A stretch of DNA of 64,000 bases from Straminergon stramineum (taxonomy: Eukaryota; Streptophyta; Bryopsida; Hypnales; Calliergonaceae): assembly GCA_963920665.1 (NCBI GenBank), contig OY987266.1, forward strand, positions 13,459,001 to 13,523,000. Direction: 5' to 3'. Position 1 is the first letter of the stretch. Each line of letters starts with the position of its first letter. Both the position numbers and the translations under genes were made by a program. Under the pieces are notes generated by a model. That model was not told the DNA's origin and did no database searches. It saw only the letters and a list, made by a program, of their open reading frames with translations. Positions 10,805 through 23,071 of the stretch are shown here, piece by piece.

Positions 10805-11210
10805 CTGTCGCGGTCGGGGGTTTGGGACCCGTGGTCGCCCCAGACCCGCACGCGCCCCCAGTCGCGGTTGCGCCTGACCCGCGGTTGCCCAGACCCACAT
10901 GCGCCCCCAGTTTGGGTTCCCCTCATCCGCAGTCGCACTAGACCCGTTGTCGCCCCACCATACCTGCAGTCGCCCTACCGTACCCGCAATCGCCCCTAGA
11001 CCTGTAGTCGCCATCACCCGCGGTCGCTGGCGGTGGTCCTGGACCCGCGGTCGCCTTCCCGACCCTCACGCGCCCCCCCCCTTGGACCCGCACGTGCCTC
11101 ATCCAGAGCCGCGCTCGCCTTGAGGCGACTATGGGTACAAAATTAGACCCTAAACCCGCAGTCTCCTATCTTTCCCTTTTGCGCCTTGTCTTTTATCCAC
11201 CTGGAAGTGG
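10805..11210 (+). promoter_or_regulatory. CpG-rich repeat array 5, TATA-like box and core element, upstream of copy B
   Basis: About 20 ACCCGCGGTCGCC-type units lie between 10805 and ~11120. GGGTACAAAA follows at 11133-11142, and TTATCCACCTGGAAGTGG at 11193-11210, 51 bp downstream. This matches the order and spacing at the kinase and at copy A. The copy B start codon is ~255 bp further on. Confidence 0.6.
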
Positions 11211-11464
11211 CTAATTGTAGGCTTGAGAGGGGAGGTGGGTGTTGTGAGGAGGATATTCTATGTCTCCTCATGTCACTTTCATCCATTGATTGTAAATCAC
11301 ACCGAATTGTTTGAAACTTGATTGTGATTGTAAATATTCATGTTGATGTATTTGTAAATGTGAATTACCACGAGGTAATAGATTTAAGTTTGGACAACCA
11401 CGGTTTTAGGCTTGGTATATTTGGCATAGTATCCGAGTAGAATTGATTGTATAGATTGAGCTCT

Positions 11465-12926
11465 ATGGAGAATGAGCCCCCACCATTGACGCCTGCCACA
11501 ATCAAATGCCTTAACCGACAAGAGATGAAGCTCATCCGCGACAAGGGTCGGAAACGGTCCAGTAAAATTCACAAGAAGCGTGTGGCCATTTTGATCCATC
11601 CAAAGATTAAGGCATTTAAAGGTTGGAGAAATGAACCTGAGCCTTGGAGTTACAAAACCGTTTGCAAATACGTGGATTGGTGCCACATCATCAAATTATT
11701 TCCCTTATGTCGGCACAAAGAACATCTGAAGCAAAACAGAGTAAATCTTGCATACTCGAAGGATGAGGGCTTCATACTTAGATGTTGTGAGGTGTGGAAG
11801 CACTTGTATTTGGACTCAACTTACCGAAACGACAATTTTTGTTTCTTTCTTGTGAGAATGGTGTATGTTGAATATGTGTTGAAGAAGGAGGTGGATTGGT
11901 CAACATTGAAGGAGGTCCCTATTGCGATCATTCCAGAGACTGCAAAATTTTTACCACCAAATGAACCTGTGGATGTAAAGAAGATGTTATCCAAGGTGAA
12001 GCGTGGGAAGTCATTTGTTCGCGATGAAAGCGTGGTTTGGTCAGAGACTTCTAGCTCTGATCTACACACCTATGAATACAATGGACATTCTTTCCACAAC
12101 GATGAGGAGGAGGTTGCCATACAAGAATCTAGGTCGGCTGTGGATGTGGGAGTTGACCAAAGTGGACAATCAGCTCAAGAGCCCATCATAGTACAAGATA
12201 CGGATGAAGAAGGCATGGATGATGGGGTGGCTAGGAGAGTGGACCCCATTTTGTGAGAGGGTGACGGGAGTGGTGGAGGAAGCGATTCAGAAAATGAAGA
12301 GGCAATGTTGCTTGCCAAAATAGAAAGTGCAAAATTAGCATTGCGTGCAAAGAATGAGCAATTGAAAATTTTGAAGGAGCAGGAAATGAATCCCACTTTC
12401 GTAGAGGTGTTGAAGCAACGGTTGAAGGCCATAATGAACGTCATCAAAGAGAATGACAAGGGCTTCCATTCCTTCAAAAAAAAATCGCGATTTTTATTTG
12501 AAGGAAATGAAGAGTGGGAAGGTGCATAAAATGGACCATTATTTGATATGGGAATCAAAACTCGAAACCCTTGTCCGCAAACGTCAGCAGGCACAGAATG
12601 AAAGGTGAAGCCTAGAACTTCAAATAATGGAGAAGAAGAAAGAATATTATGAGGCCGCCGTCCAGCACGTTCCAAAAGTAGAGCTTTTGGCTTCTTCCTG
12701 AACATATGGTAGTGTTGCTGGAGAAGTAGCATCACTTGAGAAGTTGGTGAAATTCCATGAGCAAAGATTACCATTGATGGTATCGGAGTTGAAAGCTCTG
12801 AGGGCAGAAAGTCGGGTTTTTTTGGATTGGTATAAGTGGATTAGAGCTAGCATAGGGAAGTCTAATGCAGAATTACAACAAATGGGTCTGGAGCCCATTT
12901 TGAAGGACTACCTCAACAAAAAATAA
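11465..12926 (+). pseudogene. W-C-H-I family gene, copy B, with TGA stops and one homopolymer frameshift
   Basis: The start MENEPPPLT (11465) leads into the shared N-terminal domain: AFKGWRNEPEPW, VDWCHIIKLFPLCRH, NLAYSKDEGFILRCCEVW and KEVDWSTLK. An acidic Ser/Asp-rich linker and coiled-coil segments follow. The first frame stops at TGA (12254-12256, PIL-stop-EGDG) but continues in frame to ~12529. A run of nine A near 12476 then shifts to another frame, which carries on through two more TGA codons to TAA at 12926, ending in WYKWIRASIGKSNAELQQ. All three premature stops read as CGA to TGA. Function unknown. The 264-residue N-terminal part alone could still be translated. Confidence 0.65.
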
Positions 12927-12929
12927 AAT

Positions 12930-14187
12930 ACCTAGGAATACAATGAGGATAAATACTTTGACCATGATTATTTTGTATTTTGCCTATCCTGGTGTTATAA
13001 AGAAATGCAATGTTTTGAGATAAAACAATGTATATGGTGTCTTGAAGCAATGTGTGTACTAGAATAGTTAAATTGGTGTGGGCACACTAGTGGTGTGCAT
13101 GGAAAGGAGAAAATGCCACACCATTTTGGGATCTTACAACTTTTCTATATGGATGAATATGTCTCTCTCATGTTTTGGGAGAAGGTGATGGTATGATGAA
13201 TGGAATGGGATTCTTGCACATAATTACAATCGAATAGGAACATGGGATTGATGGGAAGTTCTTGATTCTTGACTGTAAAAGTTGACAAAGTATTTTCACT
13301 ATTTTGTGAGAATGTCATCGTGAAATCTACAGTACAACTTGTATTAATGATTTTCATATGAATAGTGGAGAACGAAAAACCGATTTTGCCCCAAATACCA
13401 TATTAATCGAGGAAATTTATTGGGCTTATTTGTCTCGGGTGATTTGCTGCATTGTTCTTCCTTGAATATAGGATTTTTTAGAATTCTAGCTTTAGTGTAA
13501 TTTGAAGAAAATTACAATGGATATTGAGGAATTAGGTAGTTTTGATATGTAAGTTGGCCTACTCATGTTTTTTATGAATCAAAATTTTGACCTCCAAGGA
13601 TAGGGTGAACCATTTGAAGGTATGGTAATGTGAAGTCAACAAGTCAACATCCACAAAAAGGGGCATGTTGTATTTGAATGCCTTTTATTCCTTCTTTGGC
13701 CAAGTATTTTGAAAGCTTAGAGGAAAAGCTTCCTATAATTAGAACCTCACGATTTTAAAGAATATGAAAGGAAATATCCAATTGGACAATGATGCTCCAC
13801 TCTAATGAGTAGTGACCTAGTTTTCTTCTCAATGCAAGTGAAATTAATTTGAAAAGTTCAACTTTAAGAGCTTTGTTGATTTGATTCATACAAACTATTT
13901 TGGGAAGAACTGGAAAAGATCATTCTCGATATGATTTCAGAAATTGGTGCTTTGGTAGAAAGGAAAAAAAGGTAGTATTAAGTAAAAATCAATGCCATAT
14001 GGAATTGCCGTACATAGGTATGCTACGAAGTCGTAGAAGTGGAATGAAAGAAGCAAACCCTAAACCACTCCATCATACTTGCCAAAACAACTAGAAACAT
14101 AGTGTAACTAAAACCTAACCCTTACTTGTCATCTATTATGATGGGAGGTAAGGCTAAATTGCATGATTCCTATGAATGTCTAGTCAA
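12930..14187. other. Intergenic sequence between copies B and C
   Basis: AT-rich; no convincing gene, repeat or RNA seen. Both flanking genes point into this stretch, so it holds the two 3' ends. Confidence 0.5.
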
Positions 14188-16683
14188 TTACATTTGGGTT
14201 GTTTTGAGAGCCACTTCCTTCACCTTCTTCGTAGGTCGATGCTTCCCCAAGACCCCAACCCCTAGCTTTCGCTTTGCATGGGTTCGTGAAGCTGGTCCGT
14301 CTGCCTTCAAAATTGATTGCAACACGTTGGAGTCCTGTAGAGCTTGGAGGGTCCTTGTTGTTTGCGGAGAATGTGCTTCCAACAAGTAGTCAAGTGCTTG
14401 ACTTTGGTAATATGGTCCGTACGTAGAGTCCAGGTAAGCCATACTAGTCAAGTCTTCTAGGGAGGCACTATCATCTTGATTAGCCACCCTTTCTCCTTCT
14501 AAATTCCAACGGTGTCGTTGCGGATGAGGACCCCACTTGAAGGTTGAGGAGGTCTTGTCCCAATATCCACCAAGGCATTGGAAGAAGAATGCCCTCCTCC
14601 CTTCGTTTTGTGGCCCCTTTCCCATGAGCCTTGGTGCAACTTTGGCAATTTCGTCTAGGTCTGTTTCCCAATTCAATTGCGAGCTAGTAGGTCCTTTTTC
14701 TTGATTATGTTGTCCTTCTCGCCAACTCCAAACCAAATCTCGGCCCCACAACGTTGTGTCAGCCGTAGTATCACGTGTGTGTTTCCAAGAAGGAGGCATG
14801 TAGGTCGTCGAGTTGAACATGGTATATAGGCGATCATGGAATGGTGCTGAACAAATCACACAATGTCGTCTAATCAAGCATTGTGTGATGAGACATTGGG
14901 GGTGGTATACATGTGCACAAGATCCTAGTGCCCAACCCCCTTCGGGGCCAAATTGTTCAAGACATATGGGGCATTTGGTATGGTCCAAAACAAAAGGTGC
15001 AGGCTTGGGCCACAATAGCATTCGTTTCTTCTCTTCTATGTGGCTAGACATTTGGTTTTCATGGTCCCAACCATTTTTGCTCCAATCTATGACCTCCTTT
15101 TGTGGCAATTCCACCATGCACATGTTATTGGGAAACATGTCCTCCAACAATGCCCATGACGTCAGTCCATTCTCACGTTTAGGAGCATTTGCAACAAAGT
15201 TTCTAGAAACTTTCTCTAGCTCCTTCGCAACTTGTTGGGATCTATCCACGGAGAGAATGCAGGTGACCTTCCAATGGTAGTATGTGGTAGTCAACTTAGC
15301 CAACTTTCTTCGAAGCATCTTATTTTCTTCTTGAAGTCCATGGTCTTTCTCCAATTGAATAATTGATGGAACCACAGAAAACGAAAGAGAGTCTTGGGTC
15401 CCATTGAGCTCAATTGTGTCATTGGTAGTATATCTTGTGACAATAGTAGGAAGTGTATTTGGAATGATGGGTGAGCGTCTAGTGCGCTTGGCAAGAGGAG
15501 AACGTTGAAGGATATGGTTGGTAAGGTCCCCCACAACCTTGTCCACATTTTGGAGGTTTTGCTCAACAAAGGCGTCATCCATATCCAACAAAGTGAAAGT
15601 GTCAGGGTCTTTCTCACGAAGGCGTTGCAGTTCTGTAGTTTGTTGAGAGATGAGTGTACTTTTTTGTTCACACTCACATCGCAATTTCCTCATTTCATTC
15701 TGTAGTGAAGAAATTTCAACATCTTTGGTCTTGAGGAGGTCCAGAGCTTTTACCAAAGTCAGAATGTCATGGCTTGAGCCCATTGTTGATGGAGAAATAG
15801 GAACACAGTTAGTTTCTTCCATAGCCGTGTCCTCATCGGGCCCAAAGTCGAAGACGTCATTTGTGCGTTGTGTTGGCAATGATGAGTTAGGAACTATAGT
15901 TGGAATCGATGCGGGTCCCACTCGTGTTGTTGAACGCCGTACTCTAGATGGTTGCCTTGGTCGTTGTCCCGTGGATGTCGCGGGTCCTTCTACAACTTCA
16001 TTTTGAACCTCATTGGGGCAAACAGATTGCTCCACGATTCGTATGACCCTATGGACGCGCATACCATCAGAGTCATCATCTTCTTCAGACTCCTCAGTGT
16101 CAACCTCAGTGGCAGGGGTTTGCGTTTTGTATGCACTTCGAATAGGACCGAGTCCCCCCTCAGGAAAAGCTAGAACTCCTTTTGGGATGAAACCACTCTC
16201 TGGACGAGTGACATACGTACTTCACTTGATTGTGCTCCAATCAACCTCTTTGTTTAGAGCGACCTCAGCATATGCTCCTCTAGCAAGGAAGAGGGGGACA
16301 TCATTCCTATCTACAAAGGCGGTTTTGTAGAGGACTTGCCACAATTCAATGCATCTTTGAAGGAATGCTGGATTCTCACAGTACTTCAAGTTGGCCTTAT
16401 TGGTGTACCGATTATAATGATGACGCCATAAAGGAAAGAACTTGCCGATGTGGCACCACTCGATGTAGTCTTTGTAGGTTTGTATTGTCCAAGGCTCTGG
16501 TTCTTCATTCCAACCCTTAAAAGCAAGGTGGGCTTCACTATTGAGCACGTGCAATCGCTTCCGATGAATAGTGCCCCTACGCTTGCGATGTTTGTCTTTG
16601 GCAGCCTTCCGTAATGCCTTGGCGGTCTGTGTAGCAGCGGAGATAGGCAATGCCCTGGCATTGTTAACTCCAGTGGCCATCAA
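14188..16683 (-). pseudogene. W-C-H-I family gene, copy C, with coiled coil and RING-type finger; one in-frame TGA
   Basis: A single frame of 831 codon positions from ATG 16683 to TAA, broken once by TGA at ~16222 (DWSTIK-stop-STYV). Residues ~35-150 are the shared domain: AFKGWNEEPEPW, IEWCHIGKFFPLWRH, NLKYCENPAFLQRCIELW and KEVDW. An acidic linker (EESEEDDDSDG), a long heptad-rich region and a C-terminal RING-like finger follow. In the finger, CPICLEQF is followed by CAHVYHPQC and CVICSAPF, a Cys/His order like RING-H2 ubiquitin ligases. If active it would recruit an E2 enzyme, but the partners are unknown. The downstream 624-residue frame (ATG 16062) is fully open and could be an independent coiled-coil/RING protein. 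The TGA is explained by one CGA change. Confidence 0.65.
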
Positions 16684-16822
16684 CGATTGTCGTGTCTAAG
16701 GCTCAAAAAACTCGTTTGGGAGTTTAGGTGGTCCACAACTAGTAAGGTAAGAAAGGTGGATGAATGTAATAAATAGTAAATAGTCAAGGTTCATGCATGT
16801 AGCCACTAAAGGATACAAGACA

Positions 16823-17425
16823 AGAAGCCTCAATGAAAGGTGCCCAAAAGGTCTTGGGCGAGTGGATAAATAGGTGGGGCGAGCGCGGGTGAGAGTTGGT
16901 CATGGGGCGCATGCGGGTGGGCGACCACCGGTTGAACCCATGGTCTCCAGGGGGCGCACACGGATCTTGGGGAGCAACTACGGGTCTGGTAGGGCGCATT
17001 CGGGTCCGAGGAGGCGACTGCGGGTCTAGGGGCGCGTGCGGGTCCTGGGAGGGGCGACTTCGGGTACTAGAGCACGTGCAAGTCTTTTGGGGGGCGACTG
17101 CGGTTACAAGGGCACGTGTAGGTCCTTTGGGGGATGACTGCAGGTCTTTGGGGTGCGTGCAGGTGCCTTGGGAGGCGACTGCAAGTCTTTGGGGGCACGT
17201 GCGGGTCCCTTGGGAGGCGACTACGAGTCTTTTGGGGCGACCGCAGGTAATTGTGGGGCGTTACTTCTCTTTGGGTTCTCACTTCGTGTCTTTGCTTCGC
17301 AGCTTGCCATGTACTCGACACCCGCGATTGCCCACCAACCTGAACCTGAAGTCGCCCTACCCGTGGTTGCCCACACCCGTGGTCGCCCAAACCCGAGGTC
17401 GCCCACACGCGCATGCGCCCCTTTA
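16823..17425 (-). promoter_or_regulatory. CpG-rich repeat array 6 with TATA-like box, upstream of copy C
   Basis: Long array of GGCGACTGCGGGT and GGGCGCGTGCGGGT units with a secondary phrase (TCTTTGGGG, TCCTTTGGG) giving a ~40 bp period. On the minus strand CTATTTATCC (16864-16876) lies just inside the gene-proximal edge. A weak match to the core element (TCATTGAGGCTTC, 16823-16835) follows 29 bp on, shorter than the 49-51 bp at the other genes, so this core call is tentative. Confidence 0.5.
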
Positions 17426-17830
17426 GGATGCTACGTGGAAGACATGTGTCTGCCAGATGGCATCTAGGTGGCCTCACGGGCAGGGTGAAATTTTTTTTAA
17501 AAGTCAAAGGTAAGTTTGACTCTATTAGACGGACAAGAGGGTCTACTTGACGTGTTGGACGTTGTGTTCATCGAGTTGTCGAACTGTCCGCCGGAACAAC
17601 CATGGTCTGAAATAGATCAAGGACTGCATTCATTGATGCAGATGCCTTCAACATAGTCTCTAACATCATGTCTTTGAGTATGAGGATTGCAACAATCTAC
17701 AAAGTTTTTTCCTAGATTTAGGGTATACGATCCCATGAAGGAAGCCATCCTCGTATCCTACTGAGGGTTCTACGTAGTATCTATCATTGCTATCATTGAT
17801 TTACAAAAACAAAATTTGTCATATTGACAA
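17426..17830. other. Intergenic sequence
   Basis: Contains a stretch (17450-17545) loosely similar to 268-355. No gene recognised. Confidence 0.4.
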
Positions 17831-17833
17831 TTG

Positions 17834-19409
17834 TCATGAGTGTGACTTGCTCTTGATTTCCTGAACTGTCTTCAAAATCTTTGGTCCTCGACTATACCTT
17901 GTTTCCATCTTCTTATACTTATGCCAATAGTCCCGCTGCTGCGCCTCCAATGACTTCCGCTCCCATGCATCCCAAATTAGAGTCAAGGAGCAACTGCGAG
18001 ATACTCCATCCTGCGACCGCTTCATTTGCCCCCCTTCAGACGGTGTGTGGTGTCGTGGAATCCAAGGTACTATATTGGGGAGTAAATGGTGTGTCGCAGA
18101 TGGAACCTCAGACTTCAACACTACTGGAGTGACTTGACATCCCAAGTCCTTATAAAGCTTCCTCTAAGGGACTTTGTCGAAGGGTGTCACTGAGGTAGGA
18201 TGGCCCATAGATCGCAATGGAGATGGGGAGCATGAGAGTGGCTGTCGTTTCCTTCCATTGGGAGGGCTGTCAACCACATTGTCCTCGACGGGCTTTGGTG
18301 AGAAGTCCATTGTGGAATTTGCAGTAGCTACTGATCCCAAGAAGTTTCAAGTGTTGAGGATTAAGTACTCCCCGTAGTCCCAGATGGAGTCCGCGGATGC
18401 TGCGCAAGCAAGTCCACTTCTTAGGACATGGGTCGTCGGAGTGCCAATTATCTGATAAGAATTGAAATTAAAACATAGGTCTATCCAAATGCGTAATTTC
18501 AAAGAACACAACATGCTTGAGTTTGCTCGAACATGTATCAAAGGACTAATGTCAAACCAATGTAAATGCAGAAATACTCTTGCATATGTGAAACCAAGAA
18601 ATAATTTCATCCATAACTATGTTAACAAATATGTACAATTCAGGTCATGCCGAACTGAAACAAAAGTCTAATGAAACCATGCCAATCTAAATTGATCTCT
18701 TCGGGAGTTAACCTAATTTACACTAGAAGACGCACGAACTACGTCCATGAGCTTGTTGTATTCTTTTCGATTCCTTTCATTGCACAGCATTCGCCGCCCA
18801 ATTCTTCCTGGACCATTTTCCCTCAATGACTTCAACCCTTGATCACGAGCAACATGTAGACGCTTAAACCAAGGAAGCAGTACTTCAAGTAGAAAAGTAT
18901 CCCTTGGACCATTTCCCTTATAACTCCAAGACTCTAGCAGAATGACATTATCAGACTTGTTCATTATATGTTTTATTGGGCTATCGTCCACAATGACAAT
19001 ATTGTTGGCACTAAAGCTTCCTCTTGAGCCATTGAATAACATATCTAGATTTTTCAAGAACAAGTCTTTATCTGTCCCTAGCTCTTTCAAGGAAGACAAC
19101 CTTCCGGCTCTATTTCTGCTCTTAATAGTTTGACAAGAGTCTTGCCGAAGAATAAGAAAGGGTCCCACTAAGCCTTGAAAAAGATATTTGCAAATCATCT
19201 CAGTGGTGGACTTTTTCATAGAACTCTACACCGATATCATTGCAATTTTTCCTAGCTCCGAGAGGAAATCGAAGCAAGTGGGTCTCACCCACACAACCTA
19301 TGGTCCCACTAAAGCGGGTTCTATGGCTAAGTGCGATCCGAGGAGTTCCTAAAGTGCTTATGTGACAACCCCTTGGACTTCCAATCTTCGCAGACACATA
19401 GAATGCCAT
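17834..19409 (-). pseudogene. FCP1/NIF-like (HAD) phosphatase remnant
   Basis: Minus strand. The segment 19219-18713 carries the C-terminal half of an FCP1-homology phosphatase domain: LVGPFLILRQDSC, then FLKNLDMLF, the diagnostic NNIVIVDDSPIKHIM (distal acidic pair of the HAD site) and LLPWFKRL. An upstream frame (19409-19200) ends in RKNCNDIGVEFYEK, which resembles the preceding strand but is in another frame, so there is a frameshift near 19210. The N-terminal DxDxT nucleophile motif is not visible. A further frame, from ~18400 to 17834 (stops near 18352 and 18165), with a charged tail (WERKSLEAQQRDYWHKYKK), may be its last exon. Such enzymes dephosphorylate the RNA polymerase II tail or related proteins; this copy is dead or incomplete. 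Confidence 0.5.
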
Positions 19410-20117
19410 TTAGGTCCAAGATAACATTAATCCACTTTCCTGCCACCCTAGACCTGAATGGCTGATTAAAGCCCTCCGAAGTTCCTCCACGACCAGATGG
19501 AGGACCGGATTCCTGCTATCAAACGGGCGAATGCGTAGGTAGTTATAATGCTATATTGTCTCATTCTAGACATATAGCGAAATCACATAGAAACTGGTGC
19601 TCACCAAGAAGTACAAACGATAGAGCACAATGGCAATATACATAAGGACCAATCGAAGTGTGAACAGATAGAAGACCAAAGCTTACCTATTTTTTAAAGG
19701 ATCCGCAAGGTACTCTGAAGGTATCCTGTATTGTTGCTTTCCGTTCTTAAACGATAGCCACATTCTGCACTTCAATTCTAGGGGCTGTGCTCTGATGGAC
19801 TTCATCTTTAGTTATAGAGAGAGGAAATGATAGAGGATGTGTTTGTACAGTGGGTACACACGGTGATGCGGAGACAACTGGCAAACTCAGTGGCCTTGCG
19901 ATTCCAAATTTACGAAATGATACTCTGTGTGAGTGCTATATATTACTGGCTCAGGAATTGAGTTTGAATATATACAATTAAAATTTAAACTCCAACACTC
20001 CATAGTTCATTGGTAAACATGTCTCTCCACTGCAAAAATCCTAAACCTATACTATATCTACATGTAACACCCTATGATATAAATTAGCTCGAGTCGAGCT
20101 AAAACAAATGATATTGA
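19410..20117. other. Intergenic sequence
   Basis: No gene or repeat recognised between the phosphatase remnant and the methyltransferase-like pseudogene. Confidence 0.45.
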
Positions 20118-21459
20118 GTGATTATTGAGCGGAACCTACTGGTGAACCTTCACTGGAAACCGTATCCAGTTCGAGTACTACATTGGTTGGTTCCACGAGC
20201 AGGTTTGGCTTGGTGCCGGCATCCTCCGTATCTCTTGGTGTTACTTCGGCCACCTCGTATACAACAACCTCTGAATCAATGGCTTCTGTCTTCTCTGACG
20301 AGAGAGATGGACCTACATCAATGTCATTGGTAGGAGGAGGAGGGTCAGATTCTTGGGCGCTAGTAGGAAGCGGTGCAAGCAATGTTGTAGCCTCTTGTGG
20401 AATAGATACTACGCTATCATTTGATCTAGTGGCTTGATTTTGAATCAGGCATTGCTGCGAAGTAGAGGCAAGCTATAGGGACGCTATCGACGTGGCTTCA
20501 TTCTTGTTCAAATATTGCTACCACATTTCCGGGTTCTGCTTCTGTTCCATAATCATGCTTTCCGTTAAAGAAACAAACCTTCGATTCGTCTCCTCTTGGA
20601 GCCTTCTATTCTCCGCCCTATCTTCCGCTTGGTCCAAACACATACTCTCCTGTTGCCTCATAAGAGAAGCTAATGTCTATACAACAGACTTCATGGGGTC
20701 CACCTTCCTCTTCTTCGTTGGGCGTGTATTCAAGGAACTGAAGGAAGGAATCACTGGAGTAGCACACACTCCTCCTAAAGTGTGCAATCCTGAAGAGGTA
20801 GAAGACCGTGGTGGATCTTGGAAGGCGGATCGACCTAGCGTTGACATGTCATTGAGACTTGCTTCATCATTAGAGCCCTCCTCGTCATCGTCGTCTTCCT
20901 CTTCTTCATCATAGATTGCGGCCTTCCTCTTTTTTGCCCAACTGCTCAGGGACCCTGTTGTGGACCTAGTCCTCATCCTAGTTGAAGAAGGTGTCGACTG
21001 TGACCCCATCACTGCCAGAAACTGTATGGCATCAACAGGATACCTAGTGTCCAGGAAATCGTCTTTGTCGAGCTTCAATGCTAGAGTAGCAATGTCGCTC
21101 CACAAGTCAGATTCGATGTCTGGAACTGCTATGTATACATTTATTGAACTTATTTGCAATGTGTTCACATCAATGTCTAGTTTAGAATTACGTGGTTAAA
21201 GGCCATATTCGTAATATTGAGACTTTTTGTAGATTTTGAGACAAAATGCTAGTTGTAGGAAAATTCATTTAAAAAAACAGTAATTGAAACCAAAAATAAA
21301 TAATATTCAAGTAGTGATCCTATAATGAACTTTTAAAAGTTTGTGTTGTTACCTATTTATAAAAAAATACTAGTAAAGAGATAAAGCAATTTATCTTCGA
21401 CTCAAGGATAAAAATGAGACTATGAAAAGTCTCAATATAACGAATATGGCCTTGTTATT

Positions 21460-21592
21460 GCATTTTAGGTCGAACCGACCTGAATAAGCATGAAGTATAA
21501 TAAATGGTGACACTCTATGAAATTTTATTGCTGGAGAAACTAAACGAATTACGTCCAATAATGCAGATCAGGTTGAACCGATTTGAATTGCA
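21460..21592. repeat. Two palindromic elements in a methyltransferase-gene intron
   Basis: Imperfect palindromes at 21460-21487 and 21562-21592 (TTTAGGTCGAACCGACCTGAA and a diverged partner). Both fall in the inferred intron between 21605 and ~21150. Same family as the copies at 23072, 24651-25233 and 30880-31986. Confidence 0.75.
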
Positions 21593-23071
21593 TTCAATCA
21601 CTTACCAATGTAGCACATGTCAATTTTCCACCAGCAAAGACAGAGAAGACACTAGACCCTGGATTACAAAATTTCTTCACAACCCATAGGTAGAATTCCA
21701 TTTTGAGCTCCATATTGTACATTCTGAAAGGCAGCTCATTGTATCTTCGTGCTTCTTTGTACACCGGTGTATCTGGAGCTATGAACTCCAGATATATTCT
21801 TGCTTGGTACACATTATCCGGGCTTTGAAGAAACATGAGCAACACTTTCTTTAGTGCCTTAGCATTGTTCCTTGGCAAATCCATCAGGCGTTCATTCTTT
21901 GCCGGATAATAATCCACACATTGCATGTGGAAAGTCTTAAGAAGTTCATTCCTCTCGACATATGCTAGAACTTGCTCTTGGTCCTTCTCATCGACACAAA
22001 TAAATAATCAGGACTTCACTTCCTCAAAGAGAGGCTGCTTCATTTTTTCCATGGAGGTCAAGACTTCGTAGAAGAATGGCTTCTCCACTATGGAATTCTC
22101 TTTTTGCAATACGCCCAAGATAGTTCTGAAGTCTATGACCTCCAACTTCACCTCCCTGGCCGTGGTGCTGGTCCATGCCATGCACAGCCACAACGAATGC
22201 TTATTCTCCAAAATTCGGTAGGGTCGGAGATAAGCAACGCCGGTTGGAGCTAAAAAATGATTTCGTTTCTCCAAGAAGACTCTAAAAAACTCTGCTGCTA
22301 AAAGTGATATCTTTACAACCGTTTTGTTTCTTGTTTACACTTACTTTGCTTGTGCAAAAAAAGCCTCACCAAGCCTCTCTAACAACACGTTCATAGTTGC
22401 ACTTGTAATACTGCGGGTTCTCTTAAATTCCCTTCAGTTGGCAACTATAAGTTCATTGTTGGCATTGAACAGTCCAAGGTCTGGGTCAATTTGGTGAAGC
22501 TCTCTCTTCACCAGTTGCTTTCACTTTTGACACTCCACCCACTCCTTAGTCTTGTAACAGCTTTCGAGGACCGACGATATCACTTTGATAGTCACCTTCG
22601 GATACTTGAGGGTGCGTTTGACTCTTGACTGATTCAAAATACGCTTCGCCAACTTCCCCAAGTCATCATAGCTGAGATTTCCCAATGGCTTGAAAGAATC
22701 TCGATTCAGAGCACAGCTCTCTTGCTTCCAGTTCTCTTTCTCGTTGAACTTCATGAGCATGTCTGGATTGAAGAGCTCTCCATACATAGAGTTGGTGATG
22801 ACTTCACTCCACAAATTATATACATGGGCTGATGGGCAAGTGCGGTAATAATCTTCAACTCGTTTATAAGTCTCATTTTATCTTCCGCCCCCTTCTTCTT
22901 TAATAGCATGTGATTCTTGTTCACATCTATCATAGCAAAGCGTTGATGCATCGCTTTCTCAAACTCCTGCATATCATTATTCAACAGAGTGTTAGGCTTT
23001 GAATAAATGAAGACAATATTCAAAAAATCAATTGTTCAGTTGTCGTATGCTTCATGGCACTACTACTACTA

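Noticed and set aside
285..16683. The array-gene cluster as an integrated giant virus (kinase, RING and coiled-coil genes without introns)
   Set aside because: No capsid, polymerase, packaging ATPase or other viral hallmark gene is visible, and a hAT transposase fragment shares the promoter type.
1735..17425. Bacterial contamination or horizontal transfer as the source of the GC-rich arrays
   Set aside because: They are short repeats embedded in AT-rich plant DNA at consistent positions before genes, not GC-rich coding sequence.
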